The notes: a model not told the origin generated them from the letters alone. Counted from the first letter of the stretch, positions 25,455 through 34,946 are shown. The stretch: 64,000 nucleotides of DNA from an uncultured Parabacteroides sp. (GCF_947855115.1 NZ_CANTZW010000004.1:122544-186543), one strand, 5' to 3'. Translations and numbers: made by a program.

Positions 25455-27538
25455 ATAGGGGTCTCAATTAAATTTGTCGGATGTATAAAGACAAACCGGG
25501 CACCGTCTTTATAAGAGATATCCACGGATAAAGATCCTTTAAGTTGCTCCGAGATGATCTGGCAAACAGATAACCCCAAACCGGTACCTTGGATAAAGTC
25601 GTCTAGTTTCTCAAACCGCTCGAATATTTTCTTACATTTATCCTCCGGGATCCCGCAGCCTGTATCCGTTACGGAGAAACAGACCTCACCCCTGCTCTCG
25701 TCTACGACAAAGGAGAGGTTGATTTCTCCCTCGGAGGTGAATTTAGCGGCATTCGACAATAAATTAGTCAATAATTGCTGTAAACGCAAGGCATCCGTTT
25801 TTAAGGAATAAGCTTCCGGAGAGGACGTGAAAGTCAACCGAACCCCAGGCTTCACACGGTGCCGGATCGAATCCAACGCCTTTTGGCAACAAGCGACCAA
25901 GTCGCTAGGCTTTACACTGAACTTGATCTTGCCGGATTCCAAACGAGACAAGTCGAGGACATCATTCACCAGATTCAATAACAACTCCGAGCTATGATTC
26001 ACCTCTTCGGCAAACTCAATCTTTTCCTCCTCGCTATACTCGCTACTCGCCAATAATTCGGAAAACCCGACAATCGCGTTCAATGGCGTACGTACCTCAT
26101 GGCTGATATTGGCGATGAAAGCGCTTTTCTTCCTATTCGCCGCCTCCGCTTCCTCCGTAACAGCCCGAAGTTGCTTTTCCGAAGCGATCAAGGAGTCTTT
26201 CTCTTGAAGTAACTCGTTTTTCAATCGCTTGGTATGTAGATAGATCCGACATAACACATAAATCAAACCCATCAAGACGGACAGAAAGCAGATAGAGACA
26301 ATGATTTGCCTTTGTTTCAAAGACTCCTGCTCCGCTCGCAACTTCAACTCCCGATCTTGCTTTTCCAAATCGTTCAAGTCGTTCAAGGTACGGAGTTGCT
26401 CGATCTGCCGGTCGAATGCCTCCATGTTGATCTTTTCCGTTTTACGGATGATCTCCTCATAGATAGTGATCGCTTCCCGCAATTGGCCGGACGATTGCAA
26501 TATGGCTTTCTTCATCTCTAACTTATCCAAGTCACGATTAATCTTTAGAGCCAAATTAACGGCAGACAACGCATGTCTATAATCCTTCTTTTTCCAATAA
26601 TAAAATGATTTTGTCCGGAGGTATTGGGCTTCTACCCTGCTTCCGAAGGAACTGTCCAAAAAAGCGGTCGCCCTGTCCAAACAGGTTTGCGCCTTTCTCA
26701 AATCGCCCTCCATAGTATACAATTCGCAGAAATAACAACTTACCAAACAACGATGGCGTGTTACCGGGAAGATCTTTCCTTCCTGATCATATTTCCTCTC
26801 CAAAGAATCCAACAGAAACTCATACTGCCTCAAAAGCGCCTCCGATTCGGGCAATTGCCCTAATAACAAGGTAGACTCCAGCATATTGGATAAATACATA
26901 ATCCGGAAAGTAGGATTCGCTTTCTCCTCTTTCAGCAAATGCAAGCCTTTCCGAAATACCTCCACCGCATCGCTGTCTCTTTTAATCCGTTGATAAACCA
27001 TCCCTAAATCACGATAGGCCCGCAATAGGCCATAATCGTTCTTACTTTCCCGGGCCAAATCCAGATATTGCATGGCCCTATCCATAGCCAACTCATAACT
27101 ACCGGACCATAAGTAATCCTGGCAAACCAAACTGCCGGACAAAAACAAGCCTCTGGGTGTCTCATGTCTTTTCGAGGCCAATGAATCCAACTGCCCCACC
27201 CAATACAATAAGCTATCCCTGTTTCCCGCATTAAAATAATGACGGCTCAAGCCGGCCATCGCATCGTACACGATCCCGATGGAATCCAAAGGCAGAGCGA
27301 CATCGATTATCTCTCTTAATGCCGGGACTTCCTCCGGCAATTGCCAATACAAACCGACCAATTCTTTTAAAAGGGGAATCTTGTCCTGGGGCTTCTGGAC
27401 ATGCGATAAAGATTGGCGTATGCTATCCGCACGAAATTTGCTCACGGCATTCTGCGCCCCCGCGCTCACCGCAAACAAAATCCATACCATTCCTATAAAA
27501 GCATTGACGCTGGACTTTCTTAAAAATCCTCTACTCAT
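25451..27538 (-). CDS. TPR sensor histidine kinase (first of a tandem pair)
   Basis: A 695-residue paralogue of the next kinase with the same order: signal peptide ending in SAGAQ (about 28), TPR-like region with repeats such as YRDLGMVYQRIKRDSDAVEVF, one membrane helix (about 408-430), HisKA with ISHEVRTPLNAIVGFSELL and HATPase_c with NLLSNAAKF, DTGCGIP and GTGLGLSVC. The start at 27538 is set by the promoter TAAGTTTG at 27560-27567; the longer frame begins upstream of it. The two genes are translationally coupled and look like a duplication. Confidence 0.87.
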   Translation of the reverse strand: MSRGFLRKSSVNAFIGMVWILFAVSAGAQNAVSKFRADSIRQSLSHVQKPQDKIPLLKELVGLYWQLPEEVPALREIIDVALPLDSIGIVYDAMAGLSRHYFNAGNRDSLLYWVGQLDSLASKRHETPRGLFLSGSLVCQDYLWSGSYELAMDRAMQYLDLARESKNDYGLLRAYRDLGMVYQRIKRDSDAVEVFRKGLHLLKEEKANPTFRIMYLSNMLESTLLLGQLPESEALLRQYEFLLDSLERKYDQEGKIFPVTRHRCLVSCYFCELYTMEGDLRKAQTCLDRATAFLDSSFGSRVEAQYLRTKSFYYWKKKDYRHALSAVNLALKINRDLDKLEMKKAILQSSGQLREAITIYEEIIRKTEKINMEAFDRQIEQLRTLNDLNDLEKQDRELKLRAEQESLKQRQIIVSICFLSVLMGLIYVLCRIYLHTKRLKNELLQEKDSLIASEKQLRAVTEEAEAANRKKSAFIANISHEVRTPLNAIVGFSELLASSEYSEEEKIEFAEEVNHSSELLLNLVNDVLDLSRLESGKIKFSVKPSDLVACCQKALDSIRHRVKPGVRLTFTSSPEAYSLKTDALRLQQLLTNLLSNAAKFTSEGEINLSFVVDESRGEVCFSVTDTGCGIPEDKCKKIFERFEKLDDFIQGTGLGLSVCQIISEQLKGSLSVDISYKDGARFVFIHPTNLIETPI

Positions 27539-27559
27539 TGATTTATCGCTTACAACTTG

Positions 27560-27592
27560 CAAACTTACAAAATAAATATCAATAAAAATCAA
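27560..27592 (-). promoter_or_regulatory. Promoter of the tandem kinase genes
   Basis: On the minus strand TAAGTTTG (27560-27567) lies 22 bp before the ATG, with a TTG at 27590-27592 after a 22-bp spacer. It excludes the longer reading frame as a start. Confidence 0.55.
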
Positions 27593-27652
27593 CAGTTTTC
27601 CGTATTTACGACCGGTACAGCCTGAACCTGATGTTTTTACCCTTAAAAACAC

Positions 27653-27682
27653 TTGTCAGTCAGAAAAAAAGCATTACCTTTG
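27653..27682 (+). promoter_or_regulatory. rpsA promoter
   Basis: TTG (27653-27655), 19 bp, TACCTTTG (27675-27682) is a textbook Bacteroidota promoter and leaves a leader of about 67 nt before the rpsA ATG. Confidence 0.8.
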
Positions 27683-27756
27683 CCCCGATTTTTGAGAGAT
27701 GACAACATAAAGTCTAACTTACTAATTAAAACAAACTTAGTATTAACAATTAAAGA

Positions 27757-29547
27757 ATGGAAAATTTAAAAAACATCCAGCCAGTTGAAGATTTCAACTG
27801 GGACGCTTTCGAGCAAGGCGAGACTTACACCGAGGTAAGCAAGGACGATCTTGTAAAAACGTATGACGAGACCCTGAACACGGTAAAAGACAAAGAAGTG
27901 GTTATGGGTACCGTTACTTCAATGAACAAACGTGAGGTTGTTGTAAACATCGGTTTCAAATCTGACGGTGTTGTTCCTATGTCCGAGTTCCGTTACAACC
28001 CGGATTTAAAGATTGGCGACGAGGTAGAGGTTTACATCGAGAGCCAAGAAGACAAAAAAGGACAATTGATCCTTTCACACAAGAAAGCACGCGCTACACG
28101 TTCTTGGGATCGTGTTAACGAGGCTCTTGAAAAAGACGAAATTATCAAAGGTTACATTAAATGTCGTACGAAGGGCGGTATGATCGTTGACGTATTCGGT
28201 ATCGAAGCGTTCTTGCCGGGTTCTCAGATCGATGTTAAACCGATCCGCGACTACGATGTATTTGTAGGTAAGACTATGGAATTCAAGATTGTTAAGATCA
28301 ATCAAGAATTCAAGAATGTTGTTGTATCTCACAAGGCTCTTATCGAGGCTGAGTTGGAACAACAGAAGAAAGATATCATCTCCAAATTGGAGAAAGGACA
28401 GGTATTGGAAGGTACTGTCAAGAACATCACTTCTTACGGTGTATTCATCGACTTGGGTGGCGTAGACGGTTTGATCCACATCACGGACCTTTCTTGGGGA
28501 CGTGTTTCTCATCCGGAAGAAATCGTTCAGCTTGACCAGAAGATCAACGTTGTTATCTTGGATTTCGACGACGAGAAGAAACGTATCGCTCTTGGCTTGA
28601 AGCAATTGACTCCGCACCCATGGGATGCTTTGGATCCGAACTTGAAGGTTGGCGACAAGGTTAAGGGTAAAGTTGTCGTTATGGCCGACTACGGTGCGTT
28701 CATCGAGATCGCTCCGGGCGTAGAAGGTTTGATCCACGTTTCAGAAATGTCTTGGACACAGCACTTACGCTCCGCTCAAGACTTCATGAAGGTAGGCGAC
28801 GAGATCGAGGCCGTAATCTTGACTTTGGATCGCGACGAGCGTAAGATGTCTCTTGGCATCAAGCAATTGAAAGCTGATCCTTGGGAAAATATCGAGGAGC
28901 GCTTCCCGGTAGGTTCTCGTCATATGGCTAAGGTTCGTAACTTCACTAACTTCGGTGTATTCGTAGAAATCGAGGAAGGTGTTGACGGCTTGATCCATAT
29001 CTCCGACTTGTCTTGGACGAAGAAGATCAAACACCCGTCTGAGTTCACTCAGATCGGCGCAGAGATCGAGGTTCAAGTATTGGAAATCGACAAGGAAAAC
29101 CGTCGCTTAAGCTTAGGCCACAAGCAATTGGAAGAGAATCCTTGGGATGTATTCGAAACGATCTTCACGGTTGGTTCTATCCACGAAGGAACGATCATCG
29201 AAGTATTGGATAAGGGTGCCGTTATCTCCTTGCCTTATGGCGTAGAAGGTTTCGCTACTCCGAAACACCTTGTAAAAGAAGATGGTTCTCAAGCTCAGGT
29301 AGACGAGAAACTTTCATTCAAGGTTATCGAGTTCAACAAGGAAGCTAAACGTATCATCCTTTCTCACAGCCGCATCTTCGAAGATGAGCAAAAAGGCGCT
29401 AAGGCTGCTTCCGACAAGAAAGCATCCTCTAAACGTGGCGGTAAGAAAGAAGAGGAGTCTACGATGGTAACCGGTCCGGTTGAAAAGACTACACTTGGTG
29501 ACATCGAAGAATTGGCTGCTTTGAAAGAAAAACTTTCTGGTAAGTAA
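27757..29547 (+). CDS. rpsA: 30S ribosomal protein S1
   Basis: A 596-residue protein with six S1 (OB-fold) repeats between about residues 45 and 560; repeats 3-6 show the usual VKNITSYGVFIDLGGVDGLIH and ISDLSW patterns. S1 binds mRNA on the 30S subunit and helps unfold leaders, which matters in Bacteroidota where Shine-Dalgarno sites are rare. The C-terminal tail (about 560-596) is charged with KKEEES. Its codons are the highly expressed type. The gene stands alone between a strong promoter and a strong terminator. Confidence 0.96.
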   Translation: MENLKNIQPVEDFNWDAFEQGETYTEVSKDDLVKTYDETLNTVKDKEVVMGTVTSMNKREVVVNIGFKSDGVVPMSEFRYNPDLKIGDEVEVYIESQEDKKGQLILSHKKARATRSWDRVNEALEKDEIIKGYIKCRTKGGMIVDVFGIEAFLPGSQIDVKPIRDYDVFVGKTMEFKIVKINQEFKNVVVSHKALIEAELEQQKKDIISKLEKGQVLEGTVKNITSYGVFIDLGGVDGLIHITDLSWGRVSHPEEIVQLDQKINVVILDFDDEKKRIALGLKQLTPHPWDALDPNLKVGDKVKGKVVVMADYGAFIEIAPGVEGLIHVSEMSWTQHLRSAQDFMKVGDEIEAVILTLDRDERKMSLGIKQLKADPWENIEERFPVGSRHMAKVRNFTNFGVFVEIEEGVDGLIHISDLSWTKKIKHPSEFTQIGAEIEVQVLEIDKENRRLSLGHKQLEENPWDVFETIFTVGSIHEGTIIEVLDKGAVISLPYGVEGFATPKHLVKEDGSQAQVDEKLSFKVIEFNKEAKRIILSHSRIFEDEQKGAKAASDKKASSKRGGKKEEESTMVTGPVEKTTLGDIEELAALKEKLSGK

Positions 29548-29569
29548 TTGGTCCTTTTTGGGATATAAT

Positions 29570-29603
29570 AAAAGGAGATATCTGATTCAGGTATCTCCTT
29601 TTT
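29570..29603 (+). terminator. rpsA terminator
   Basis: Stem AAAGGAGATA (29571-29580) pairs with TATCTCCTTT (29592-29601), followed by further T, 20-25 bp after the rpsA stop. It can also end the leftward 80-residue gene at 29629. Confidence 0.88.
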
Positions 29604-29628
29604 CTATGTTATTCCTATTATTGCTTAT

Positions 29629-29871
29629 TTAAGAGAAACATTCTTCCGTGGCACGTATATCACATGGCTCGGAAATACCTAATAAATCATTGATCTCCTT
29701 TCTTTTTTCCAAATCCGTAAAATAAGTCTCAACAACTTTATAAATATCAAAACCTCCCGTAGAACCGGCCGCCAAGTTTAGTGACTCTACCAACTTTCCT
29801 GTAGCTTTATGAATCTCAGATTGTTTGAGTAAATGAAATTCATTCCCGTGAATTAATTGATTCTTTCCCAT
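29629..29871 (-). CDS. Small orphan protein of 80 residues
   Basis: An 80-residue soluble reading frame with no recognised domain. It has a polar N-terminus, a Gly-rich centre (LAAGSTGGFD near residue 34) and a C-terminus with two cysteines (EPCDIRATEECFS). The split into a helical leader, a glycine turn and a Cys-containing tail is loosely like peptide-product precursors, but no modifying enzyme or transporter gene is near. It could also be a short regulatory protein. Kept as coding because it is free of overlap, ends at a terminator and its composition is protein-like. Confidence 0.5.
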   Translation of the reverse strand: MGKNQLIHGNEFHLLKQSEIHKATGKLVESLNLAAGSTGGFDIYKVVETYFTDLEKRKEINDLLGISEPCDIRATEECFS

Positions 29872-30049
29872 GATGTTCCAATTTTAGGTTATACAATATA
29901 TTACAAAGGATTTCTATTCCTGTCCTAAAGATACAAATAACTTATATACGAGCTACTACTTTTATCTATTTTTGTATCGGTTCATCTATTTTATCAGTCA
30001 AAAGGGAAAGCATGTCTCCACATTCCATTAATTTTGCCAGAAAACTAAA

Positions 30050-30697
30050 ATGAAAAAATTAGTAATATTTGATCTTGACGGGACATTATTAAATACAATC
30101 GCAGATTTGGCCCAGAGTACAAATCATGCGTTACGGCAAAACGGTTTCCCTACGCATGACGTAAATGAGTATAACTTCTTCGTTGGAAACGGTATCAATA
30201 AATTATTTGAGCGCGCGTTGCCCGAAGGCGAGAAAACAGAAGAGAATATATTAAAGGTAAGAATAGAATTCCTAAAGCATTACGACCAGCACAATACAGA
30301 TCGTAGCGCCCCCTACCCCGGTATACCAGAGCTATTGGCAGAGTTGCAGGAAAGGGGAATAAAACTGGCGGTCGCCTCAAATAAGTACCAGGCCGCCACA
30401 CGCAAGCTCATCGCCTATTTCTTCCCTACCATACGATTCGCAGAAGTACTCGGGCAGCGGGAAGGAGTAAAGGCCAAACCAGATCCCAGCATCGTCAATG
30501 AGATCGTAGGACAGACGGGTATATCCAAGGAGGATACCCTTTATGTCGGAGATTCAGACGTAGACATGCAGACGGCTATCAATAGCGAAGTGACCTCCTG
30601 CGGAGTGACATGGGGTTTTCGCCCACGTGCGGAATTAGAGAAATACGCGCCTGCCCATATAGCGGAAAAAGCGGAAGATATACTCAAGTTCATCTAA
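30050..30697 (+). CDS. HAD-superfamily hydrolase, phosphoglycolate phosphatase-like
   Basis: A 215-residue HAD phosphatase. Motif I is FDLDGTLLNT (Asp nucleophile near residue 8), motif II is VASNK near 112, the motif III lysine lies in KAKPDPS near 143 and motif IV is VGDSDVDMQTA near 165; a helical cap lies between motifs I and II. This matches the Gph/PGPase subgroup, which hydrolyses 2-phosphoglycolate or a similar small phosphate. Single gene with a hairpin terminator directly after it. Substrate is not certain. Confidence 0.87.
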   Translation: MKKLVIFDLDGTLLNTIADLAQSTNHALRQNGFPTHDVNEYNFFVGNGINKLFERALPEGEKTEENILKVRIEFLKHYDQHNTDRSAPYPGIPELLAELQERGIKLAVASNKYQAATRKLIAYFFPTIRFAEVLGQREGVKAKPDPSIVNEIVGQTGISKEDTLYVGDSDVDMQTAINSEVTSCGVTWGFRPRAELEKYAPAHIAEKAEDILKFI

Positions 30698-30716
30698 AAG
30701 AAGAACCAATCCAACC

Positions 30717-30757
30717 GTGCGAGACACTCTTTCGAGGTTTCGTCTCGCACGCTTATC
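30717..30757 (+). terminator. Terminator of the HAD phosphatase gene
   Basis: GTGCGAGAC (30717-30725) pairs with GTCTCGCAC (30742-30750) around a 16-nt loop; the tail CTTATCTTTTA is T-rich. The rest of the gap to 31043 is AT-rich and shows no clear promoter, repeat or RNA structure. Confidence 0.7.
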
Positions 30758-31043
30758 TTTTACCTTAACCCCGAACATTTCCCCGTACATATCCTACTCG
30801 ATCCATACAAACTCCAACGTAGAAATCACCCTTAATATCCCCCTTGATCGCACCTATAAAAAATCATTAAAGGCATAAACAAAAACTTTCAATAGCGGTT
30901 ATTTTTCAAGGCATCAGGCAACGTAAGATTTAAAAAACGCCAAAACGATACCCATATTTCTGCAATATTATACCAAACGACCACTAGATAAATATGGTAA
31001 AAGACGAAGTTATATTTTTACACAAGAAACATAGGCTAAAATA

Positions 31044-31964
31044 ATGTCGGGATATACAAAGAAAATAGCTGAACCAAATAGTGGTGTTGATTACTCATTG
31101 GAAAAAGACTTCAAAGTCTATACGCTTTCCAAGGAACTCCCTATTACGACTTACCCTTCTTACATGGAATTAGGGATTGTCATCTATTGCCTAAAAGGAA
31201 ACGCTAAAATAGATATCTATTCCAACAAGCACATTATAACCCCTAAAGAACTCATCATCATCTTGCCGGGGCAATTGGTCTCATTAACGGATGTTAGCGT
31301 GGATTTCCAAATCAGATATTTCACGATTACGGAGTCATTTTACACCGATATATTGAGTGGTATCAGTCGTTTCTCGCCACATTTCTTTTTCTATATGAGA
31401 CAACACTACTACTTCAAGGTGGAGGATGTGAAGATACTTTCTTTCATTGATTTCTTCGAAATACTCACTAGAAAGGCTTTTGACACGGAAAACCAGTATC
31501 GAAGAGAGTCGGTCATACTCTTGCTTCGCATATTTTTCCTTGATATATACAACTTTTACAAAGTCAATTCTTTAGATAATGTAACAACGATAGATATCCA
31601 TAAAAAGGAACTGACCCACAAATTCTTTCAATTGGTCATGAACAACTACAAGGTAAATAGAAGCGTGACATTCTATGCTAATTCTTTATGCATCACCCCC
31701 AAATACTTGACCATGGTAGTTAAGGAGGTAAGCGGTAAATCCGCAAAAGATTGGATAACGGAATATATGATCCTAGAATTAAAGGGATTACTCACCAACT
31801 CTACCTTGAACATCCAAGAGATTGTCGAAAAAACAAAGTTCTCCAACCAATCCTCATTGGGACGCTTCTTCCGAAGGCACACAGGCCTATCGCCTCTGCA
31901 ATACAGGAAAGAATATCTAACAATAGATCAAAAAACAAACTTCTCAAAAAATAATACGATATGA
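31044..31964 (+). CDS. AraC-family transcriptional regulator
   Basis: A 306-residue one-component regulator with an N-terminal cupin-like sensing half (about 25-110) and a C-terminal AraC HTH pair (about 195-290), seen in FYANSLCITPKYLTMVVKEVSG and IQEIVEKTKFSNQSSLGRFFRRHTGLSPLQYRKE. The last helix-turn-helix is intact. Its stop overlaps the start of an HU-like gene by 4 bp, so the two are translationally coupled, an uncommon pairing. Ligand and targets are unknown. Confidence 0.87.
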   Translation: MSGYTKKIAEPNSGVDYSLEKDFKVYTLSKELPITTYPSYMELGIVIYCLKGNAKIDIYSNKHIITPKELIIILPGQLVSLTDVSVDFQIRYFTITESFYTDILSGISRFSPHFFFYMRQHYYFKVEDVKILSFIDFFEILTRKAFDTENQYRRESVILLLRIFFLDIYNFYKVNSLDNVTTIDIHKKELTHKFFQLVMNNYKVNRSVTFYANSLCITPKYLTMVVKEVSGKSAKDWITEYMILELKGLLTNSTLNIQEIVEKTKFSNQSSLGRFFRRHTGLSPLQYRKEYLTIDQKTNFSKNNTI

Positions 31965-32236
31965 ATAAGAGTCAACTAATCGAGGAACTATCGAAAAGAG
32001 TCGGCAACGACAAAGAAGAAATCCGGTATATATTGGAAGAACTGAATAACATTATTTTAGAGAAAACAAGATCCGGAGAAAAGGTATGTATACAAGGTTT
32101 CGGTGTCTATACCCCCCGCTTGCAAACAAGCCGGTTGGCCAGGAACCCGAGAAGCGGAGAGACCTTAATGTTGATCCCCAGAACCATTGTCCATTTTAAG
32201 TGCGCCCCAAACTTGGTGAAAAAGATAAACAAATAA
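31961..32236 (+). CDS. HU-family DNA-binding protein
   Basis: A 91-residue histone-like protein with the HU/IHF fold: two N-terminal helices (MNKSQLIEELSKRVGND...), the GFGVYTPRLQTSRLARNPRSG arm around residues 47-67 with the intercalation-type NPRSG turn, and a basic C-terminal helix. HU proteins bend and compact DNA. It begins inside the end of the AraC gene (ATGA overlap), suggesting that the regulator and the architectural protein act together at shared promoters. A strong terminator follows. Confidence 0.87.
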   Translation: MNKSQLIEELSKRVGNDKEEIRYILEELNNIILEKTRSGEKVCIQGFGVYTPRLQTSRLARNPRSGETLMLIPRTIVHFKCAPNLVKKINK

Positions 32237-32242
32237 AAAACA

Positions 32243-32272
32243 AAGGGCCGGCTCCAACAAGAACCGGCCCTT
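32243..32272. terminator. Bidirectional terminator
   Basis: AAGGGCCGG (32243-32251) pairs perfectly with CCGGCCCTT (32264-32272) between the convergent HU-like and isomerase genes. It is GC-rich and serves both directions, with an A-run on the left for leftward transcripts. Confidence 0.85.
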
Positions 32273-32317
32273 CCGTCATAGCTATTAATAACCTACCAAA
32301 GACAACATTCTATAGGC

Positions 32318-33418
32318 TTACATCAATATTTGCCGGGCATATTTCACGCAAGTAGCGACCTCTTTCACGGAATTAGACCAAGGCTTGACCTCGTATTCCA
32401 GTTCTATATCGCAATAGATAGGCCATTTCTCCTGTTTGATCAACAATAGCACGTCTTCCAAGGGCATCTCCCCTTGTCCCCAGACTTGGTTTGTGTTCGG
32501 CTGATCTCCGGTCGTAGGCCCCGTCTTATCTTTCAGGTGTATACTATAGATCCGGTCGTGATACTTCTTGATCATCTCGTTCGGATGGATACCTGTAGAG
32601 CCAAAGAAGTGCCCCGCGTCGAAATTCAACATAATAGAAGGAGAGACCGCCAAGACGGGGTCGCAGCTAAACCCTTCTTCCGCATACTGCATATGATTAT
32701 GGAAAGCCATATACATCCCATGTTTCTCCGCGAACGGGGCGACTCTCTTCGCCGTCTCCAGGCTAATCTCGTCCGTCACGGCTTTAGCGCCCATAGCCTT
32801 GGCAACCTTAAACGCATAGTCGATCTCCTCGTCCGATCCCATCCGGGAAGGTTCCATTTTCACGATATGGGCCGATATCCCAGCGTCGTTCAATAGTTTA
32901 CGGGCGCTTTCCACCTTCGATAAATCCAGCCCGAGGCGCCATGCTTTTACCTCTTCCTTATATTTGTCGATCTCGGCCTGCTGTTCCGGGGTAAACTTCG
33001 GAGGCCCCATCCGGCGAGGAGCGGGAGCGGCAGGTTTCTCGCCCGGCTTCGCCGCTGGTGGAGGGGCTTGCTGACGGAAGAATTTCATCATCGGGTTCTC
33101 CGGCGCCCCTAAATAAGCTTCCAGATCACCTCCCATCAATTCGATGGAACTGATATTCGCCTCCTGGCAATACTTGATGATATTCTCCAAACCACCCGGC
33201 ATAGAACGCCAGCTATACGTGATCGTACCGATCTGCACGCCTCCGAACTTAGAGTTAATCTTACCTGTCGCCGTCGTCGTATCAACCGGTGCCGGGGCAA
33301 CCGTGCCCTTTCCCGTACAAGAGAAAGCACCCGGCAGGAAAGACGCGGCAGCTAAAGCAGCGACCGATCTTCCCAAAAACTCTCGTCTGGACTGACCTTT
33401 GTTCACATCTTCATTCAT
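32318..33418 (-). CDS. Tat-exported sugar phosphate isomerase/epimerase-family TIM barrel
   Basis: A 366-residue TIM-barrel protein of the xylose isomerase-like family. It carries a Tat signal (SRREFLGRSVAALAAASFL) and then a Cys, so it may be exported as a lipoprotein. Metal-binding residues are suggested by SIELMGGD near 92, FHNHMQYAEEG near 225, NFDAGHFFGS near 252, HLKDK near 283 and DIELEYE near 325. A Pro/Ala-rich insertion lies near 115-140. It follows the Gfo/Idh/MocA gene at 33465-34946 by 46 bp, and such pairs act on keto-sugars or inositols. Confidence 0.82.
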   Translation of the reverse strand: MNEDVNKGQSRREFLGRSVAALAAASFLPGAFSCTGKGTVAPAPVDTTTATGKINSKFGGVQIGTITYSWRSMPGGLENIIKYCQEANISSIELMGGDLEAYLGAPENPMMKFFRQQAPPPAAKPGEKPAAPAPRRMGPPKFTPEQQAEIDKYKEEVKAWRLGLDLSKVESARKLLNDAGISAHIVKMEPSRMGSDEEIDYAFKVAKAMGAKAVTDEISLETAKRVAPFAEKHGMYMAFHNHMQYAEEGFSCDPVLAVSPSIMLNFDAGHFFGSTGIHPNEMIKKYHDRIYSIHLKDKTGPTTGDQPNTNQVWGQGEMPLEDVLLLIKQEKWPIYCDIELEYEVKPWSNSVKEVATCVKYARQILM

Positions 33419-33464
33419 AACTATCCAATTTATACATTCATATTAACCTTTAGAAGAAAGTCTC

Positions 33465-34946
33465 TCACAGGCTCCAACCTTTACGATATTCATAGTGGAA
33501 ATAATCGTTCGCCTCCGGGCAATTCGTGATTCTCATATTCTCAGCGTCATACTCCAACGTGAGATCCAATCGTTGGGCAGCGACCGCTATATTCGTTAAC
33601 AACATGATCTCCGTCAACTTAGCGGACACCTCAAAGTCATTAGCGGCTTTACGCCCTTCTTTTATCGCCTCGATAAAATCCACATAGATATTACTCGGCC
33701 GTTTCAATGTCTTCTCCGGAGCGATAAATCCCGGCCGTTCCGGTATCAATTGCGGCTCTGCCCCATGAGTACCATGCATAATCATACCTTTATCGCCTAT
33801 ATAAAGCGCCTCTCTCAACTGGCGGTTCGGCTCCAATTCCACCGGACGGGCCGGTTTTATACCGCCGTCACTCCAAGTCACCTTTACCGGAGGCATGTTT
33901 CCACGAGCCGGGAACTCATAAGTAACACATTCCGACAGAGGCAAGTAATCCTTGTTGTAAGGAGTGGAGGTAGCCTGTATTCTCGTAGGCATACCCAAGT
34001 TAAGCGCCCATATCGGGGCATCGAAGGTATGTGCTCCCATATCCCCCATAGCGCCTGTTCCATAATCCCATAACCCGCGCCAAGCGAAATGGAGGATTTC
34101 CGGATTATACGGCTTCTCAGGGGCCGGTCCCAACCACACGTCATAGTCAAGACCAGATGGAATATCCACTCCCGCCGGACGATCAAAATATCCCTGGCGC
34201 CACATCGGACGGTTCGTCCACAAATGTACTTCCCTTACATCCCCGATCACGCCACCTTGGATCCATTCAACCGTCTGCATAGTCCCTTCAATATTATGGC
34301 CTTGGTTACCCATTTGGGTGACAACACCGGTTCGCTTCGCCAGATCTCTCAAGAAGCGGGTCTCATAAATGGTCTTGGCCATTGGTTTTTCCACAAACAC
34401 ATGCTTACCGGCTTTCATCGCATAAGCCGCGATAACCGCATGGGTATGATCCGGAGTGCCGATCAATACGGCGTCGATCTCCTTCTCCTTGTCGATCATT
34501 TCCCGGAAATCGGTATATTTCTTCGCTTTCGGGTATCCCGCCAAGATATGTCCGGAGTAATCATGGTCTACATCGCAGAGCGCGTAAATATTCGCATGCT
34601 TGAACGATTGTTTCTCCGCGTCTCCCATTTGCACAGGGTTATCCGAGGCCCTTCGTTCCCGTCTGGGAGGCTGGATGCCCGCGTAAGGCTGCATCAACAT
34701 ACCGCCTCCACCAAAAGGTTTCCTTTTAATCGGTACATCCGGAGTAGCGATATTCTGTATATCGCCACCACCTTGGCTACCCACACCGATACCGGCCAAA
34801 TTGACCATATCACTAGGTGCCGTATAGCCCGGTCCACCCAAAACGGAACGAGGTACGATCGTAAACGCGGCAGCGGCAGCCATCGTACCCAAGAACTCCC
34901 TACGTGTGAAGTTCGCCGGATTTTTGTCAGACATAGTGTTACTCAT
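33465..34946 (-). CDS. Tat-exported Gfo/Idh/MocA oxidoreductase
   Basis: A 493-residue NAD(P)-dependent oxidoreductase with a Tat signal (NFTRREFLGTMAAAAAF). The Rossmann domain includes NLAGIGVGSQGGG near 50, DHTHAVIAAYAMKAGKHVFVEKPMAKT near 160 (the EKP lysine is the family catalytic residue), and the C-terminal alpha/beta domain binds the sugar. Glucose-fructose oxidoreductase is the model for such exported enzymes with bound cofactor. Start at 34946 is used because it is downstream of the promoter at 35020. It leads the operon with the TIM-barrel gene and is controlled by a phased heptamer array. Confidence 0.87.
   Translation of the reverse strand: MSNTMSDKNPANFTRREFLGTMAAAAAFTIVPRSVLGGPGYTAPSDMVNLAGIGVGSQGGGDIQNIATPDVPIKRKPFGGGGMLMQPYAGIQPPRRERRASDNPVQMGDAEKQSFKHANIYALCDVDHDYSGHILAGYPKAKKYTDFREMIDKEKEIDAVLIGTPDHTHAVIAAYAMKAGKHVFVEKPMAKTIYETRFLRDLAKRTGVVTQMGNQGHNIEGTMQTVEWIQGGVIGDVREVHLWTNRPMWRQGYFDRPAGVDIPSGLDYDVWLGPAPEKPYNPEILHFAWRGLWDYGTGAMGDMGAHTFDAPIWALNLGMPTRIQATSTPYNKDYLPLSECVTYEFPARGNMPPVKVTWSDGGIKPARPVELEPNRQLREALYIGDKGMIMHGTHGAEPQLIPERPGFIAPEKTLKRPSNIYVDFIEAIKEGRKAANDFEVSAKLTEIMLLTNIAVAAQRLDLTLEYDAENMRITNCPEANDYFHYEYRKGWSL

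Noticed and set aside
28075..28737. 220-residue frame antisense to rpsA
   Set aside because: Mirror of the regular codon pattern in the S1 repeats; no independent support.
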